A DNA stretch of 64,000 nucleotides from Aquisalibacillus elongatus (GTDB lineage: Bacteria; Bacillota; Bacilli; Bacillales; Alkalibacillaceae): positions 248,001 through 312,000 of the forward strand of contig NZ_RKRF01000008.1 of assembly GCF_003843875.1 (NCBI RefSeq), read 5' to 3'. This document shows positions 32,246 to 41,517 of the stretch, piece after piece. Below the pieces are notes generated by a model. The model was given only the letters and a program-made list of their open reading frames with translations. It made no database searches and was not told the origin of the DNA. The stretch's first letter is position 1, and each line of letters opens with the position of its first letter. A program made the translations under genes and the position numbers.

Positions 32246-33184
32246 AAAAATGAACAATATCCTAGTATTTTCGAGAAAGGTCGCTTTGACTCCGATAGCT
32301 TTAATGAATTAGTTAACCTTTCAAACGCGAAATCAAAGCATGAGAGTATTCAACGCTTAGAAGCTAGAGAGAGCCAAGCCTATAAGACGTTACAAAGTAG
32401 GCCACAGCAGCCAACCGAACAGGGTGGCTGGCACACGGCATGGCAAATTGCCTCTGGATTTGGGTCAGGTGTTTGGAATGGTGCGCAAGGCACAGTTCAA
32501 GGTGTGTACACGGCTGTTAGCCACCCAATCCAAACAACACAGGCGGTCTATCATACAGCAACAACGACCTCTCTAGACGATATCGCAACGGGTGCCCATA
32601 ATTATTATGTGGCTTTCCGAGACGGCGATACTTATACGCGATCAGAAATGGTCGGGGAAATTGGTGTCCAGGCCGTTGGAGCCAAAGGATTAGGAAGGTT
32701 AGGAAATGCGGCTTCAAACTCGAGAGGTGGTAAGAACAAGCAAAGTAATACAGATGTTGAGGAATCTAAGCCGAGTGTTAATGATAATGGTACGGATAAT
32801 TCTAGTAAGTGGTCTTCTAATAAAGGGATATACTCTGTTGCCTATGAAGTGAATTTACCAAAAGGTATGTACCCTAATGTAAGTTCGCCAAGACACTTTC
32901 AAAATGCTAATGAGCAACTATATATTGCGTTCCAGAAGGATACAAAATTCGCACAACAAATGGAGGGGTTATACCCAGGAATTAGTAAAGGAGTACAACC
33001 AGGTAGCAGAGGAAAATTTTCACGTAATGCACCTACAAAAGAGGTAACTTGGCATCATCATGCTGACCGTGAAGGTGTGTTACAATTAGTACCTAGGAAC
33101 CAGCATCAAGCAAAAGGTCCAATACAACAAATTCTCCATCCAGATGGGCGTGGTGGAATGGAAAATTGGGGTGGTGGACGATAA
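32246..33184 (+). CDS. Displaced RHS cassette with HNH nuclease tip (5' truncated)
   Basis: The homology starts late, in the type-A linker at EQYPSIFEKGRFDSDSFNEL. A second shared module follows (GGWHTAWQIASGFGSGVWNGAQ, VYHTATTTSLDDIATGA, AVGAKGLG...AASNSRGG), which occurs also in the cassettes at 37398 and 43962. The unique tip begins near 32760 and carries TWHHHADREGVLQLVPRNQHQ and ends GRGGMENWGGGR, an HNH/EndoVII-type nuclease. The frame is open from 32246 without a credible start. A small acidic immunity gene follows after 20 bases. Confidence 0.83.
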   Translation, partial: KNEQYPSIFEKGRFDSDSFNELVNLSNAKSKHESIQRLEARESQAYKTLQSRPQQPTEQGGWHTAWQIASGFGSGVWNGAQGTVQGVYTAVSHPIQTTQAVYHTATTTSLDDIATGAHNYYVAFRDGDTYTRSEMVGEIGVQAVGAKGLGRLGNAASNSRGGKNKQSNTDVEESKPSVNDNGTDNSSKWSSNKGIYSVAYEVNLPKGMYPNVSSPRHFQNANEQLYIAFQKDTKFAQQMEGLYPGISKGVQPGSRGKFSRNAPTKEVTWHHHADREGVLQLVPRNQHQAKGPIQQILHPDGRGGMENWGGGR

Positions 33185-33203
33185 TTAATTGGAGGAATTA
33201 ATT

Positions 33204-33521
33204 ATGGAAAAATTAATAGAACTGAGAAGCGTATTGTTGAATGCGATGGACTTCAATTGGGATGATTCGCTATTTTTACCTAGTAATGAAGAATGGTTTC
33301 TAAGTTCTAAGTGCTATTTGTATAATTTAGATGATTTAGAGGATGATGAAGAAGTTCCTAAATTTGCTTTAGATAATGATTTTAAGTATGTGTTATCTAT
33401 AGCCGATGTTCAAGATATTGTTGATAATGCACATCAACAACTTATAGAGTGCTCTGAATTAGACTTATTTAATGCTTTTTATTATTATTATAAAAATGAT
33501 GCTTTTATATCGTTTAATTAA
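33204..33521 (+). CDS. Small acidic immunity protein (DUF7716-like) for the HNH tip
   Basis: The 105-residue protein reads FNWDDSLFLPSNEEW, a NLDDLEDDEEVPKFALDNDFKYVLSI block and VQDIVDNAHQQL, ending FYYYYKNDAFISF. I associate this pattern with the DUF7716 immunity-type family, with moderate certainty from memory. The ATG at 33204 follows GGAGG with 8-base spacing. Its location directly behind an HNH tip argues for the immunity role. Confidence 0.7.
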   Translation: MEKLIELRSVLLNAMDFNWDDSLFLPSNEEWFLSSKCYLYNLDDLEDDEEVPKFALDNDFKYVLSIADVQDIVDNAHQQLIECSELDLFNAFYYYYKNDAFISFN

Positions 33522-33570
33522 GCAACTGTCTTTTGTATGTTAGAAAGAGCAAGAATATTACAGATTTATT

Positions 33571-33610
33571 AACCTTGATTGGCTATATGCCTTTCAAGGT
33601 TTCTTTTTGT
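33571..33610 (+). terminator. Array terminator, copy b
   Basis: AACCTTGA-(TTGGCTATATGCCTT)-TCAAGGTT then TCTTTTTG. It is followed within about 15 bases by the fixed cassette head AAACTATGGCTTCAATGAG. Confidence 0.85.
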
Positions 33611-35856
33611 CCTTGTTAAAACTAAACTATGGCTTCAATGAGCCGAAATACTACGTAGAACCGTCAGAACATGTGGAATATACGTATGACAAGGTCGGCA
33701 ACCGACTAACTGAAACAAAGGACGGTGAGGTCACCGAATACGACTACAATGCCAATAACCAGTTAACCCAAGCAGGCAACCATACATTCGAATATGACCA
33801 AAACGGTAACATCGTTCGTGAAGCCGGACCTGATCAAGAGCGTGACTATACGTATGATGCCGCGAATCGTCTACGTGCTGTGATGTTTGGCGACGAAAGC
33901 TATGTCGAGTACGGCTACGATGCTTTAGGACGTAAAGCCACACGTGAAAGTGGTATGTGGCGCGAACTTGGTAACCCGATTACTGACGAGCACCCAGACC
34001 AAGGACACGGACCGGGTTATAGTCCTGGAAAAGGCAATGGTAACGGCAAAGGAAAAGGCAAGGGACCTAATTTTGAGGAACATCCAGGTCAAGGCAACGC
34101 ATGGGGCTTAAAGAAACGCGGCAAAGGCAAACAGAAGATGGAAGTCGTCGAAAGCCGATACTTCTATGAAGGCCAGTCGCATGTCACACACAAAGAATAC
34201 AGCCCATCAGGCTCACCATACGCCGAATACCATACCGGACCAAACAACCGCGTCGTGTCGCAAAAAATGTTCGGCTACCATGGCCGCAGCATCCCAGGTC
34301 AAAACCCAAGCATGAAAACAACGGGCGGCCTGATGTACTATCACTATGACGGCATGTCATCCGTCAGCGAACTCACAGATCGCCACGGCGACATCATCGA
34401 ACGCTACCGTTACGATGCCTTTGGCGGCCTGATGACCGGCATCACAGCCCCATACAACACGAACAATTACACCGGTCATCAATACGACCAAGATACCGGC
34501 CTCATCGACATGCAGGCCCGCACATACGACGCAAAAATCGGACGTTTCTTACAAGAAGACACGTACCAAGGCACCCTAGACACCCCATTATCGCAGAACC
34601 GTTATGCGTACGTCATGAATGACCCGGTAAACTACTGGGATCCGACGGGGAATGTGCCTGAAGAGGTTAAAGCCCAAGACAATTTCACGAAGTACGTCGA
34701 GGTTGGGACCTATCAAGAACAATGGCGTTACGAATTCCAAAATCATTTTACCGTTAATGAAACATCTGGAAACTACCAAGAACATGTTGGCGAAAAAGAA
34801 ATTAAACTGACGTGGGATGTGATGACTACCGTCGGTTGGCATTATATTGCATCGCATGAAGCCAATCTTCTAGAAGATGGAACGTTAAAACTAGTAGACC
34901 GTCGAACAGAAGATCATTATTGGTATGAGGTAACAAAAGAAAGCTATGAAAAAATCACGACAGCTGAAGACCTGATGGAACAAAACTATGAAGCATTAAT
35001 TCGACATGGTGAGGTTCCAGAAGGTAGTAAGCAAGTGTTCTCAGGTTCGATGAGTTTTCATAATCCTCAAAAGAAATTTAGTGAAATATTTAATAGTGGT
35101 AAGAAATTAGTAAATGAATTCTTAAATATGTTACCAGGTGTATCATCGAATACAAATTTAACAGTAAATAACAATGAATTAATCAACCAAAATGAAATTG
35201 GATGGGAAGGCACCACAGGAGGATTCGAACACCCTGAGTTGTGGAAAGCCAACCAACTAATTAATCAAGAAAAACTTAAATATGAAGTAGCAAAATCAAT
35301 AGGAAATCATGAATTGATGGAACAGGCAAAAGAAAATGAAACTAATTTACGTAAACAATACTCACATTTAGATGGGGTGTTATCTGAAGAAAATCCTCCT
35401 CAAGAAATTGTTTCTATTGATTTAGATGGTGGTAAAGAAAAGTATATTAGAGTTAATGAAGAAGGAAAAATATATTACGAAGCTAATCCAGATTATGAAT
35501 GGTATGAAGAGTCGCATATTCAAACGAAATTTGAGTATAATCATGGCCGTTTGGGTAGATTGGCGAGCTCTTACGCAGGTGGAGTAATTTTGGCAAGAAT
35601 TGTACCTAATATTACAATATTAAATATCAATCAACATATTACAGGCGCTGCCAGTGGTTTAGCTAGCGAATATATAAATGAAGATTTTGTTAACAATGCA
35701 ACAAGTAATATTGGGTTAAATTATCATTTCCCTGAAGTTGGTGAGAGTAAAACAATGATATATAGAACTCATAGAGAGACAGGTACAACAGAACAATTGA
35801 TTATTGATATTGACAATGGAAGCGTCAGTAATGTAACTGAATGGAGAGAATATTGA
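33607..35856 (+). CDS. Displaced RHS cassette, longest copy, with unrecognised tip
   Basis: From 33624 the sequence is nearly identical to the main gene from 25024: the YVEPSEHVEYTYDKVGNRL region, Gly-Lys run and complete RHS core to DPTG. The Gly-Lys run has fewer units than in the main gene. After DPTG it uses the type-B linker (VPEEVKAQDNFTKYVEVG...), shared only with 41518. The tip (about 35060-35853) is unrecognised; near its end is a Gly/Ala-rich weakly hydrophobic stretch (YAGGVILARIVPNITILNI, ITGAASGLASEYI). The only upstream start is a TTG inside the terminator U-run, so it is probably not expressed. Its stop overlaps the next gene (TGATG). Confidence 0.85.
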   Translation: MSLLKLNYGFNEPKYYVEPSEHVEYTYDKVGNRLTETKDGEVTEYDYNANNQLTQAGNHTFEYDQNGNIVREAGPDQERDYTYDAANRLRAVMFGDESYVEYGYDALGRKATRESGMWRELGNPITDEHPDQGHGPGYSPGKGNGNGKGKGKGPNFEEHPGQGNAWGLKKRGKGKQKMEVVESRYFYEGQSHVTHKEYSPSGSPYAEYHTGPNNRVVSQKMFGYHGRSIPGQNPSMKTTGGLMYYHYDGMSSVSELTDRHGDIIERYRYDAFGGLMTGITAPYNTNNYTGHQYDQDTGLIDMQARTYDAKIGRFLQEDTYQGTLDTPLSQNRYAYVMNDPVNYWDPTGNVPEEVKAQDNFTKYVEVGTYQEQWRYEFQNHFTVNETSGNYQEHVGEKEIKLTWDVMTTVGWHYIASHEANLLEDGTLKLVDRRTEDHYWYEVTKESYEKITTAEDLMEQNYEALIRHGEVPEGSKQVFSGSMSFHNPQKKFSEIFNSGKKLVNEFLNMLPGVSSNTNLTVNNNELINQNEIGWEGTTGGFEHPELWKANQLINQEKLKYEVAKSIGNHELMEQAKENETNLRKQYSHLDGVLSEENPPQEIVSIDLDGGKEKYIRVNEEGKIYYEANPDYEWYEESHIQTKFEYNHGRLGRLASSYAGGVILARIVPNITILNINQHITGAASGLASEYINEDFVNNATSNIGLNYHFPEVGESKTMIYRTHRETGTTEQLIIDIDNGSVSNVTEWREY

Positions 35857-36326
35857 TGAGATCTTACTTAAGTATATTTTCATTGAGTTATTTATTTTCT
35901 ATAATTCTAATAATGATAGGGGAGAGTTTTTTCAACAGACCTGGTTCCTTAATCATAATAATTTGCCTCTTATTTCTATTAATAATGCTCACATTTTTGC
36001 ATATAAAATTGAATCCTTATATAAAAATAGTCTGGGTTACAATTAGTTTATGCATAATAACTTGGGGACTCTTTGATTGGATTGGATTAATTTCTGTAAG
36101 TGTTATGGTTTGGTTAGGCATATTAATCTACTTATTTGCGAGTGAACAGCTAAAACAGAAGTTACTATTTACCCTAGGGGTGCTATTTAAAATAACAGTT
36201 TTCACATTAACCTTTTACCTGGTTTACTTTTCAATTAGAGAGAGTGACATTATAGGGGTTGCGTTTGGGCTTTTTATTGCATTAGGGACTATATACTTTG
36301 TGTTGAGGGATAAAAAGCAGAACTAG
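35856..36326 (+). CDS. Polytopic membrane protein, probable immunity of the preceding tip
   Basis: The 156-residue protein is almost wholly hydrophobic, with about five membrane helices (YLFSIILIMIGESFF, LIIIICLLFLLIMLTFL, IVWVTISLCIITWGLF, ISVSVMVWLGILIYLF, LFTLGVLFKITVFTLTFYLVYF). The ATG at 35856 overlaps the toxin stop and follows GGAGAG. Its first codons and upstream DNA (TGATGAGATCTTA) match the small membrane gene at 48910, so the two belong to one family. A membrane immunity protein suggests a tip that acts at or crosses the membrane. I do not recognise a named family. Confidence 0.68.
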   Translation: MRSYLSIFSLSYLFSIILIMIGESFFNRPGSLIIIICLLFLLIMLTFLHIKLNPYIKIVWVTISLCIITWGLFDWIGLISVSVMVWLGILIYLFASEQLKQKLLFTLGVLFKITVFTLTFYLVYFSIRESDIIGVAFGLFIALGTIYFVLRDKKQN

Positions 36327-36365
36327 TAACTTTTTCTAAGAGTACCAGATAGTGATATAAGTTCC

Positions 36366-36584
36366 ATGTTTAGGCACAGGGGGTATCATTCTGTTTATAA
36401 TGAAGTAGTCGAAAGAGCATTAAACGGAATTGATTTAAATCAAAGTGTTGGTAACTTACAAAACCAGGTATATGGGTTACAAATAAATCTAAGGAAATTA
36501 CAAGAAAATGGTTTACCTTTGTATCCAAACCAAGGTGCAACAGTAGAACTTTGGGAAAGAAAACTTAAACAGTTGGAAAAATAA
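36366..36584 (+). pseudogene. Remnant of an AHH-type HNH nuclease tip
   Basis: The 72-codon open frame reads FRHRGYHSVYNEVVERALNG then NQVYGLQINLRKLQENGLPL. This is the C-terminal part of AHH-family HNH/EndoVII nuclease tips, where an H-x-G-x-H-x-x-Y-N motif follows the AHH core. The catalytic AHH half and all RHS sequence are missing; a stop lies just upstream in frame. It is followed by its DUF4274 immunity gene. Confidence 0.65.
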
Positions 36585-36617
36585 TTGTAGTGCAATATGG
36601 TAAGGGGGTAAGTATTT

Positions 36618-37073
36618 ATGGGTTATAAAGATACAATTTTTCTTGAACAGTTACTTTATAATACAGATAAAGATTATGTAATTAACCAGTTAATGAATAT
36701 AGACAACCATTTATTACTTCATTACTTTGCTGCAAATTATAATTGGGATAATGGGCTTGAGATACCAACAGTTATCTTAGATAATGAGGCTTGTGATTTG
36801 GGGACAGGTTTACTAATGTTTCATTATGCAGATGGCTACCGTTTGTTAGAGAGTTTAGATGGAATTGCAAGCTCTTCATTAGAGGAATGGAAGGTTTTTA
36901 TGAAGAAGATTTATAATAAACTATTAAGCTTAGACTTTAAATCACAGAGCATTTCTTTTGACCCTGAATTAACAAAAATTCAGAAGTATAAGTTAAAAAA
37001 GAATAACCCTGACCTTCCTGAAGTTCTAATTAGTAAGTCTCTAGGTAAAGAGATTGATATACCTAAGATATAA
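36618..37073 (+). CDS. DUF4274 immunity protein
   Basis: The 151-residue protein contains LLHYFAANYNWDNGLEIPTVILDNEACDLGTGLLMFHYADGYR, the DUF4274 core, which is frequent beside RHS/WapA toxin tips. The remaining C-terminal half is helical and basic. AAGGGGGTAAGTATTT precedes the ATG. It follows the AHH-tip remnant, so the toxin was damaged but the protection kept. Confidence 0.85.
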   Translation: MGYKDTIFLEQLLYNTDKDYVINQLMNIDNHLLLHYFAANYNWDNGLEIPTVILDNEACDLGTGLLMFHYADGYRLLESLDGIASSSLEEWKVFMKKIYNKLLSLDFKSQSISFDPELTKIQKYKLKKNNPDLPEVLISKSLGKEIDIPKI

Positions 37074-37104
37074 TATAATCAATTTGAAACCTTGTTTGGC
37101 AATA

Positions 37105-37260
37105 TAGAGTGACCCAATAATATGAGACAGGAAAAAACACCCCTATGTCGTATTGTAATGTTAATTCGATTTTAGAGGGTGTTTTTTCTATACAGATTAA
37201 TATTTATAGTTAAAAATAAAATGATTGGGTGGTAATCACTAAGGCTTAGTCCATCACGAA
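37105..37260. repeat. Array hairpin element, copy 2
   Basis: Same start (TAGAGTGACCCAATAATATG) and same stem (AAAACACCCCTA / TAGAGGGTGTTTT with one change) as copy 1, and the same end GGGTGGTAATCACTAAGGC..AGTCCATCACGAA. The left arm of an array terminator (AACCTTGTTTGGCAATA) again precedes it directly. Bases 37261-37400 after it show no gene. Confidence 0.75.
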
Positions 37261-37397
37261 GCTTATTTAATTTATCACTAATATTTAAACTAACAGTGGA
37301 ATTATAAAAATCCACTTTGAATTGATTAATAGTAAAATATAAAAAATAACAACCGAAATAAAACGTAGACGTTACTTAATGAAAACAAAACTCCTGA

Positions 37398-39179
37398 AAA
37401 AGACTAGTCGAAAGTCGATACGTCTATGAAGGCCAATCACACGTAACACACAAAGAATACAGCCCATCCGGCTCACCATATGCCGAGTACCATACGGGAC
37501 CAAATAACCGCGTCGTGTCGCAAAAAATGTTCGGCTACCATGGCCGCAGCATCCCAGGCCAAAATCCGAGCATGAAAACAACCGGCGGCCTCATGTACTA
37601 TCACTATGACGGCATGTCATCCGTTAGCGAACTCACCGATCGCCACGGCGACATCATCGAGCGCTACCGTTACGATGCCTTTGGTGGCTTGATGACCGGC
37701 ATCACGGCCCCATACAACACGAACAATTATACCGGCCACCAATACGACCAAGACACCGGCCTCATCGACATGCAGGCCCGCACATACGACGCAAAAATCG
37801 GACGTTTCCTACAAGAAGACACGTACCAAGGCACCCTAGACACGCCATTATCGCAAAACCGTTATGCGTACGTCATGAATGACCCAGTGAACTACTGGGA
37901 TCCGACGGGGAATGTGCCTGAAGCGTTAACAGATGAAAACCGAGCAGCGGTCACCAACTTCAACGATTTTCACCGTCAAGAAGAACGCGATGACCGTCTT
38001 GAATCGTGGAAATATACTTACCAAGAGGGTAGTTATTACTCAAACTTAGATGGTGAAAAACTGAACTTACAGGAAACCCAAACGTCATCGGCCAAAACCA
38101 TCACATGGAGCCAAATGCTTTATGAGCAGTGGACCTATGATGGGGAGCTCATCGGTTATTTTGATGAGGATGGCGTCGGTCACCCAGAAGCAGGTGGAAC
38201 GAAAGAACAAGTCTTTTATCAATTCACGGAAAATTTTTACGAGACAACCATCACCGCCGAGGACATGTTAAAAACGAATCTCGAATGGTTACTCCAGCAT
38301 GGGAACGTTCCGGTGAGTCAATATAAGACGGGATCTAGCACCATGACCTTTGACGAGGTTCATGAACAATACCCAAGCGTTTTTGAGAAAGGTCGTTTTG
38401 ACTCCAACAGCTTTGATGAATTAGTCAACTACTCAAACGCCAAATCGAAGCATGACAGTATTCAACGCTTAGAAGCTAGAGAGAACCAAGCCTATAAGAC
38501 GTTACAAAGTAGACGGCAGCAGCCAACCGACAAAGGTGGCTGGCACACGGCATGGCAAATTGCCGCCGGATTTGGGTCAGGTGTTTTGAATGGTGCGCAA
38601 GGCACTGTTCAAGGTGTCTACACGACTGTTACCCATCCAATCCAAACAACACAGGCTGTATATCATACAGCAACGACGACCTCTCTAGACGATATCGCAA
38701 CGGGCGCAGAGAATTATTATGTGGCCTTCCGAGACGGCGATGCTTATACGCGATCTAAAATGGTCGGGGAATTTGGGGCACAGGCCGTCGGTGCCAAAGG
38801 GTTAGGAAAGTTAGGAAATGCGGCTTCAAACTCGAGGGGCGGTAATAACAAACAAAGTGGTACAGATGTTGAGGATTCAAATCCAAGTGTTAATGAGGGT
38901 AAGGTAAATGTTACTGTACCACAAAACGCTAAAGATATAGCAAAACAAATCAAGCAAAATAATGGTACACCACCACAAGGATATAAAGGTGGAAGGGAGT
39001 TTAAAAATGATGTTCGAGATGGTGGGCAAGTTCTTCCACAAAACACTACCTACAAGGAATATGATATTCATCCTCATGTAAAAGGGCAAAACAGAGGTGC
39101 TGAACGAATAGTTATAGGTAAAGACGGTTCAGTTTGGTATACTAATGACCATTATAAAACATTTACAAGGATTGAATAG
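37398..39179 (+). CDS. Displaced RHS cassette with barnase-type ribonuclease tip (5' truncated)
   Basis: Homology to the main gene begins at VESRYVYEGQSHVTHKEYSP (37407), giving the full end of the RHS core, the type-A linker, and the pretoxin module GGWHTAWQIAAGFGSGVLNG...SNSRGGNNKQ. The tip (about 38890-39176) ends GYKGGREFKNDV, EYDIHPHVKGQNRGAERIVI, DGSVWYTNDHYKTFTRI, the ribonuclease N1/barnase fold with its E, R and H active-site positions. The frame opens at 37398 with no proper start. The barstar gene is 12 bases downstream, making a complete toxin-immunity pair. Confidence 0.9.
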   Translation, partial: KRLVESRYVYEGQSHVTHKEYSPSGSPYAEYHTGPNNRVVSQKMFGYHGRSIPGQNPSMKTTGGLMYYHYDGMSSVSELTDRHGDIIERYRYDAFGGLMTGITAPYNTNNYTGHQYDQDTGLIDMQARTYDAKIGRFLQEDTYQGTLDTPLSQNRYAYVMNDPVNYWDPTGNVPEALTDENRAAVTNFNDFHRQEERDDRLESWKYTYQEGSYYSNLDGEKLNLQETQTSSAKTITWSQMLYEQWTYDGELIGYFDEDGVGHPEAGGTKEQVFYQFTENFYETTITAEDMLKTNLEWLLQHGNVPVSQYKTGSSTMTFDEVHEQYPSVFEKGRFDSNSFDELVNYSNAKSKHDSIQRLEARENQAYKTLQSRRQQPTDKGGWHTAWQIAAGFGSGVLNGAQGTVQGVYTTVTHPIQTTQAVYHTATTTSLDDIATGAENYYVAFRDGDAYTRSKMVGEFGAQAVGAKGLGKLGNAASNSRGGNNKQSGTDVEDSNPSVNEGKVNVTVPQNAKDIAKQIKQNNGTPPQGYKGGREFKNDVRDGGQVLPQNTTYKEYDIHPHVKGQNRGAERIVIGKDGSVWYTNDHYKTFTRIE

Positions 39180-39191
39180 TGGGGTGACAGT

Positions 39192-39707
39192 ATGACATTA
39201 GGTAAAAATTTAAATCTCTTACAAGAACCATATATACACTTCTTAATAGCTAATGAGACTAGCAAAAGTTCTTTTGTTCAACAGATTGAGGAACGCAAAA
39301 AAAATAATATAATAATTAAAGAAATAGACGGAAAAAAATGTTCTAATGTTGAAGGACTATTTGATGAGTTTGCTATTAAATTACAGTTTCCAACTTATTT
39401 CGGAGAAAATTGGGCAGCTTTTGATGAGTGTATTAATGATTTAGAGTGGTTGGATGGAGATGGGTATATACTAGTAATTAGTAATTTTGATGAATTATTA
39501 ACAAATAGTAGTCAAGATTTAAAAGTATTTAAGGATATATTACTTTCTACTATTCAGGAGTGGGTTAACGGAAGAGAATATGACTCATACCCAACCCCAC
39601 CAACACCGTTTCATGTAGTGTTGCATTGTTTGCCGTTAAAAGAGAGTATAATAAAAGATAGGTTTTCAGATGTAGGTCTCGAAAATATTCAAATTACTAG
39701 GGTGTAA
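39192..39707 (+). CDS. Barstar family immunity protein
   Basis: The 171-residue protein contains IKEIDGKKCSNVEGLFDEFAIKLQFPTYFGENWAAFDECINDLEWL (about residues 37-85), the barstar core in which the acidic residues after FGENWAAFDE fill the RNase active site. A C-terminal extension (PTPPTPFHVVLHCLPL) is as in larger barstar-like proteins. GGGGTGACAGT precedes the ATG. It is the evident partner of the barnase-type tip upstream. Confidence 0.92.
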   Translation: MTLGKNLNLLQEPYIHFLIANETSKSSFVQQIEERKKNNIIIKEIDGKKCSNVEGLFDEFAIKLQFPTYFGENWAAFDECINDLEWLDGDGYILVISNFDELLTNSSQDLKVFKDILLSTIQEWVNGREYDSYPTPPTPFHVVLHCLPLKESIIKDRFSDVGLENIQITRV

Positions 39708-39711
39708 AAGC

Positions 39712-39747
39712 TAAATCCTCATGAATAATATATTCATGAGGATTTTT
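39712..39747 (+). terminator. Terminator after barstar
   Basis: AATCCTCATGAATA / TATTCATGAGGATT with a 4-6 base loop runs into TTTTTTT. Confidence 0.9.
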
Positions 39748-40002
39748 TTGGACTGTTAAACGAGTCATCCAATCCTAATCAACTATAACCCTAGTTTATT
39801 TTAGCTATAAAAAGGAAAAATAATGTTATTATAATAGTTTTTAACTCACTAATCTTTTTATTAAATTTACCATATTTCTTGCAAATAGTAGTAATGTATA
39901 TTGCATAATTTCAAAACAAAGTTTGGATTAATTATTAGGTGAAATCAAAGGCAGAGATTAGTTAATAATGCTTTTGAAAGAAGTGTATGATTTATCTCCA
40001 AG
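39748..40002. other. AT-rich spacer with decayed sequence
   Basis: No intact gene. The region is very AT-rich and stop-rich in every frame; its end (from about 39960) runs into the HNH-tip remnant, apparently through a frameshift (NNAFERSVYDLS just before GHSGDIW in another frame). Confidence 0.5.
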
Positions 40003-40140
40003 GGACACTCTGGAGATATCTGGAATGCGCGCAGAATTTATCAAAATGATGGACTATACACTCCAAAAATTAAACAAGGACTTTTGGAAGTAATTGATTT
40101 AAATAAACAAATGTATCCAGAAGTATTCAAAAATCAATGA
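40003..40140 (+). pseudogene. Remnant of an HNH/EndoVII nuclease tip (GHxGD motif)
   Basis: The 45-codon frame reads GHSGDIWNARRIYQNDGLYT then PKIKQGLLEVIDLNKQMYP, ending at the stop at 40138. This resembles the extreme C-terminus of HNH/EndoVII tips in polymorphic toxins with a G-H-x-G-D motif. Upstream coding is lost or frameshifted. The Imm30 gene begins 14 bases later. Confidence 0.55.
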
Positions 40141-40153
40141 AAGGAGTTTCTTA

Positions 40154-40624
40154 TTGGACATAAATAGATTAACCCAAATTCTAATAGATAACCGCTCTCT
40201 TAAAAATCAAAAAGAAATTTTAGCTTTTGAAAATGCTATTTCAAGAATTTTAAGTTTGAATGATCTTAATCATATAGAAAATCTATGTTTAGGATTTGAT
40301 GACGCAACGGAAAATGATGAGGTTATGTTCGGTTTAATACATGCAGTTGAAGGTTATGATAAAGTATTTGGTTCAGAACAATCCTTAAAAAAACTGTCAG
40401 AATCTTTACGTTATATGTTACCACATGCAAAAGAATGGGCTAAAACCTTTCATAAAAGAATACTAAATCATAAACCTTCGTGTAAAATTTACGCGAAAGT
40501 AATTTTGCAGGGTGACGTTAATGTTAGAAAAATTGTGGTGCAGCTTGTAACTGAAATTAAGGAACGAAACCCTACAAAATTCGGAGCCTCTGTAGACGAA
40601 TTTATATCATATGTAAGTAAATAG
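40154..40624 (+). CDS. Immunity protein 30 family
   Basis: The 156-residue helical protein (MDINRLTQILIDNRSLKNQKEIL...FENAISRILSLND, LCLGFDDATENDEVMFGLIHAVEGY, ESLRYMLPHAKEWAKTFHKRILN) matches the Imm30 pattern. The TTG at 40154 follows AAGGAG with 7-base spacing. It follows a fragment of an HNH tip, so it is a retained immunity gene. Confidence 0.78.
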   Translation: MDINRLTQILIDNRSLKNQKEILAFENAISRILSLNDLNHIENLCLGFDDATENDEVMFGLIHAVEGYDKVFGSEQSLKKLSESLRYMLPHAKEWAKTFHKRILNHKPSCKIYAKVILQGDVNVRKIVVQLVTEIKERNPTKFGASVDEFISYVSK

Positions 40625-40652
40625 AAACGACTGTAAGAACCTTGATTGGATT

Positions 40653-40738
40653 TAGAGTAACCCAATAATATGAAACAGGAAAAAACACCCCATATGTCGT
40701 AATGTAATATTAATTCGACTTTTAGGGGTGTTTTATTC
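40653..40738. repeat. Array hairpin element, copy 3
   Basis: TAGAGTAACCCAATAATATG, then AAAAAACACCCC..GGGGTGTTTT with GTCG/CGAC in the upper stem. The left arm of the array terminator (AACCTTGATTGGATT) abuts it, as in copies 1 and 2. The 3' part seen in copies 1 and 2 is absent. Confidence 0.75.
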
Positions 40739-40781
40739 CGCATATTGGTTCGGCATCTGATTTACGAGGAGGGTATTAAAA

Positions 40782-41345
40782 ATGGAACGTTTTAAAGAGA
40801 AGTTAGAAACAATAATTGATTTTGACTTGAAAGAGATTATTGAAAGCTGGAGCGTAAACCATATAAAAAATCTAGAAAGAAAATATGAGATAAAGTTACC
40901 TAAAGATTATTCATTTTATCTACAACACTATGGTAATGCTTATATTAGAGAAGGTTATTGCTTTATTCCATCAAAAGACTTATCAAATAATACTAAGCAA
41001 GCACAATTTGAAATAGACTCAATTTATGGATTATATAATGATGAAAATAATATTGAGGACAAGATAAACTTTTATAAAGAATTATTACCTGAGAATTTAA
41101 TTCCTATTGCAGATTTACCAGGAGGAGAATTAGTTTGCATTGGAACGAAAGACGACAAACTAAATAAAATTTACTTTTGGTTTCACGAAATGGATGGAGA
41201 AAATGTATATTTAGTATCTGACTCTTTTGAAAGTTTTATAATGAACTTTAAAAAAGTAGATGTCGAAAAAAATAATTTAGAAAATGTAAATTTAAATATT
41301 AGTGATAAGTTAAATACATTTTTAAATAATGCATCAAAAAAATGA
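40782..41345 (+). CDS. SUKH (SMI1/KNR4) family immunity protein, orphan
   Basis: The 187-residue protein shows IKNLERKYEIKLPKDYSFYLQHYGNAYIRE, the middle block LLPENLIPIADLPGGELVCIGTKDD, KIYFWFHEMD and DSFESFIMNFKK, the SUKH order. GAGGAGGGTATTAAAA precedes the ATG. No toxin remnant remains between it and the element at 40653. It is more divergent than the SUKH proteins at 31506 and 51319. Confidence 0.85.
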   Translation: MERFKEKLETIIDFDLKEIIESWSVNHIKNLERKYEIKLPKDYSFYLQHYGNAYIREGYCFIPSKDLSNNTKQAQFEIDSIYGLYNDENNIEDKINFYKELLPENLIPIADLPGGELVCIGTKDDKLNKIYFWFHEMDGENVYLVSDSFESFIMNFKKVDVEKNNLENVNLNISDKLNTFLNNASKK

Positions 41346-41407
41346 AATGATGCTAAGTGACTTTAATGTTCTATTTATATAATCTTGATTGTCTAAATGT
41401 GAACTAT

Positions 41408-41451
41408 ACCCCAGTTAGTGGACATTATAAAATGTCCCTAATTGGGTTTTT
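41408..41451 (+). terminator. Terminator in cassette junction
   Basis: CCCAGTTAGTGGACATT and AATGTCCCTAATTGGG form an imperfect 16-bp stem followed by TTTTTCTTTTTTT. An array-terminator left-arm variant (TCTTGATTGTCTAAATG) precedes it at about 41382. Confidence 0.85.
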
Positions 41452-41517
41452 CTTTTTTTAGTAATTAAACTGTTGCTTTTATAATCCGAAATACTAAGTA
41501 GAAAATGCAGAAATTAA

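Noticed and set aside
33607..33624. TTG at 33607 as a genuine start for the long displaced cassette
   Set aside because: It lies in the U-run of a terminator with no ribosome site and no signal peptide after it; the frame is simply open there.
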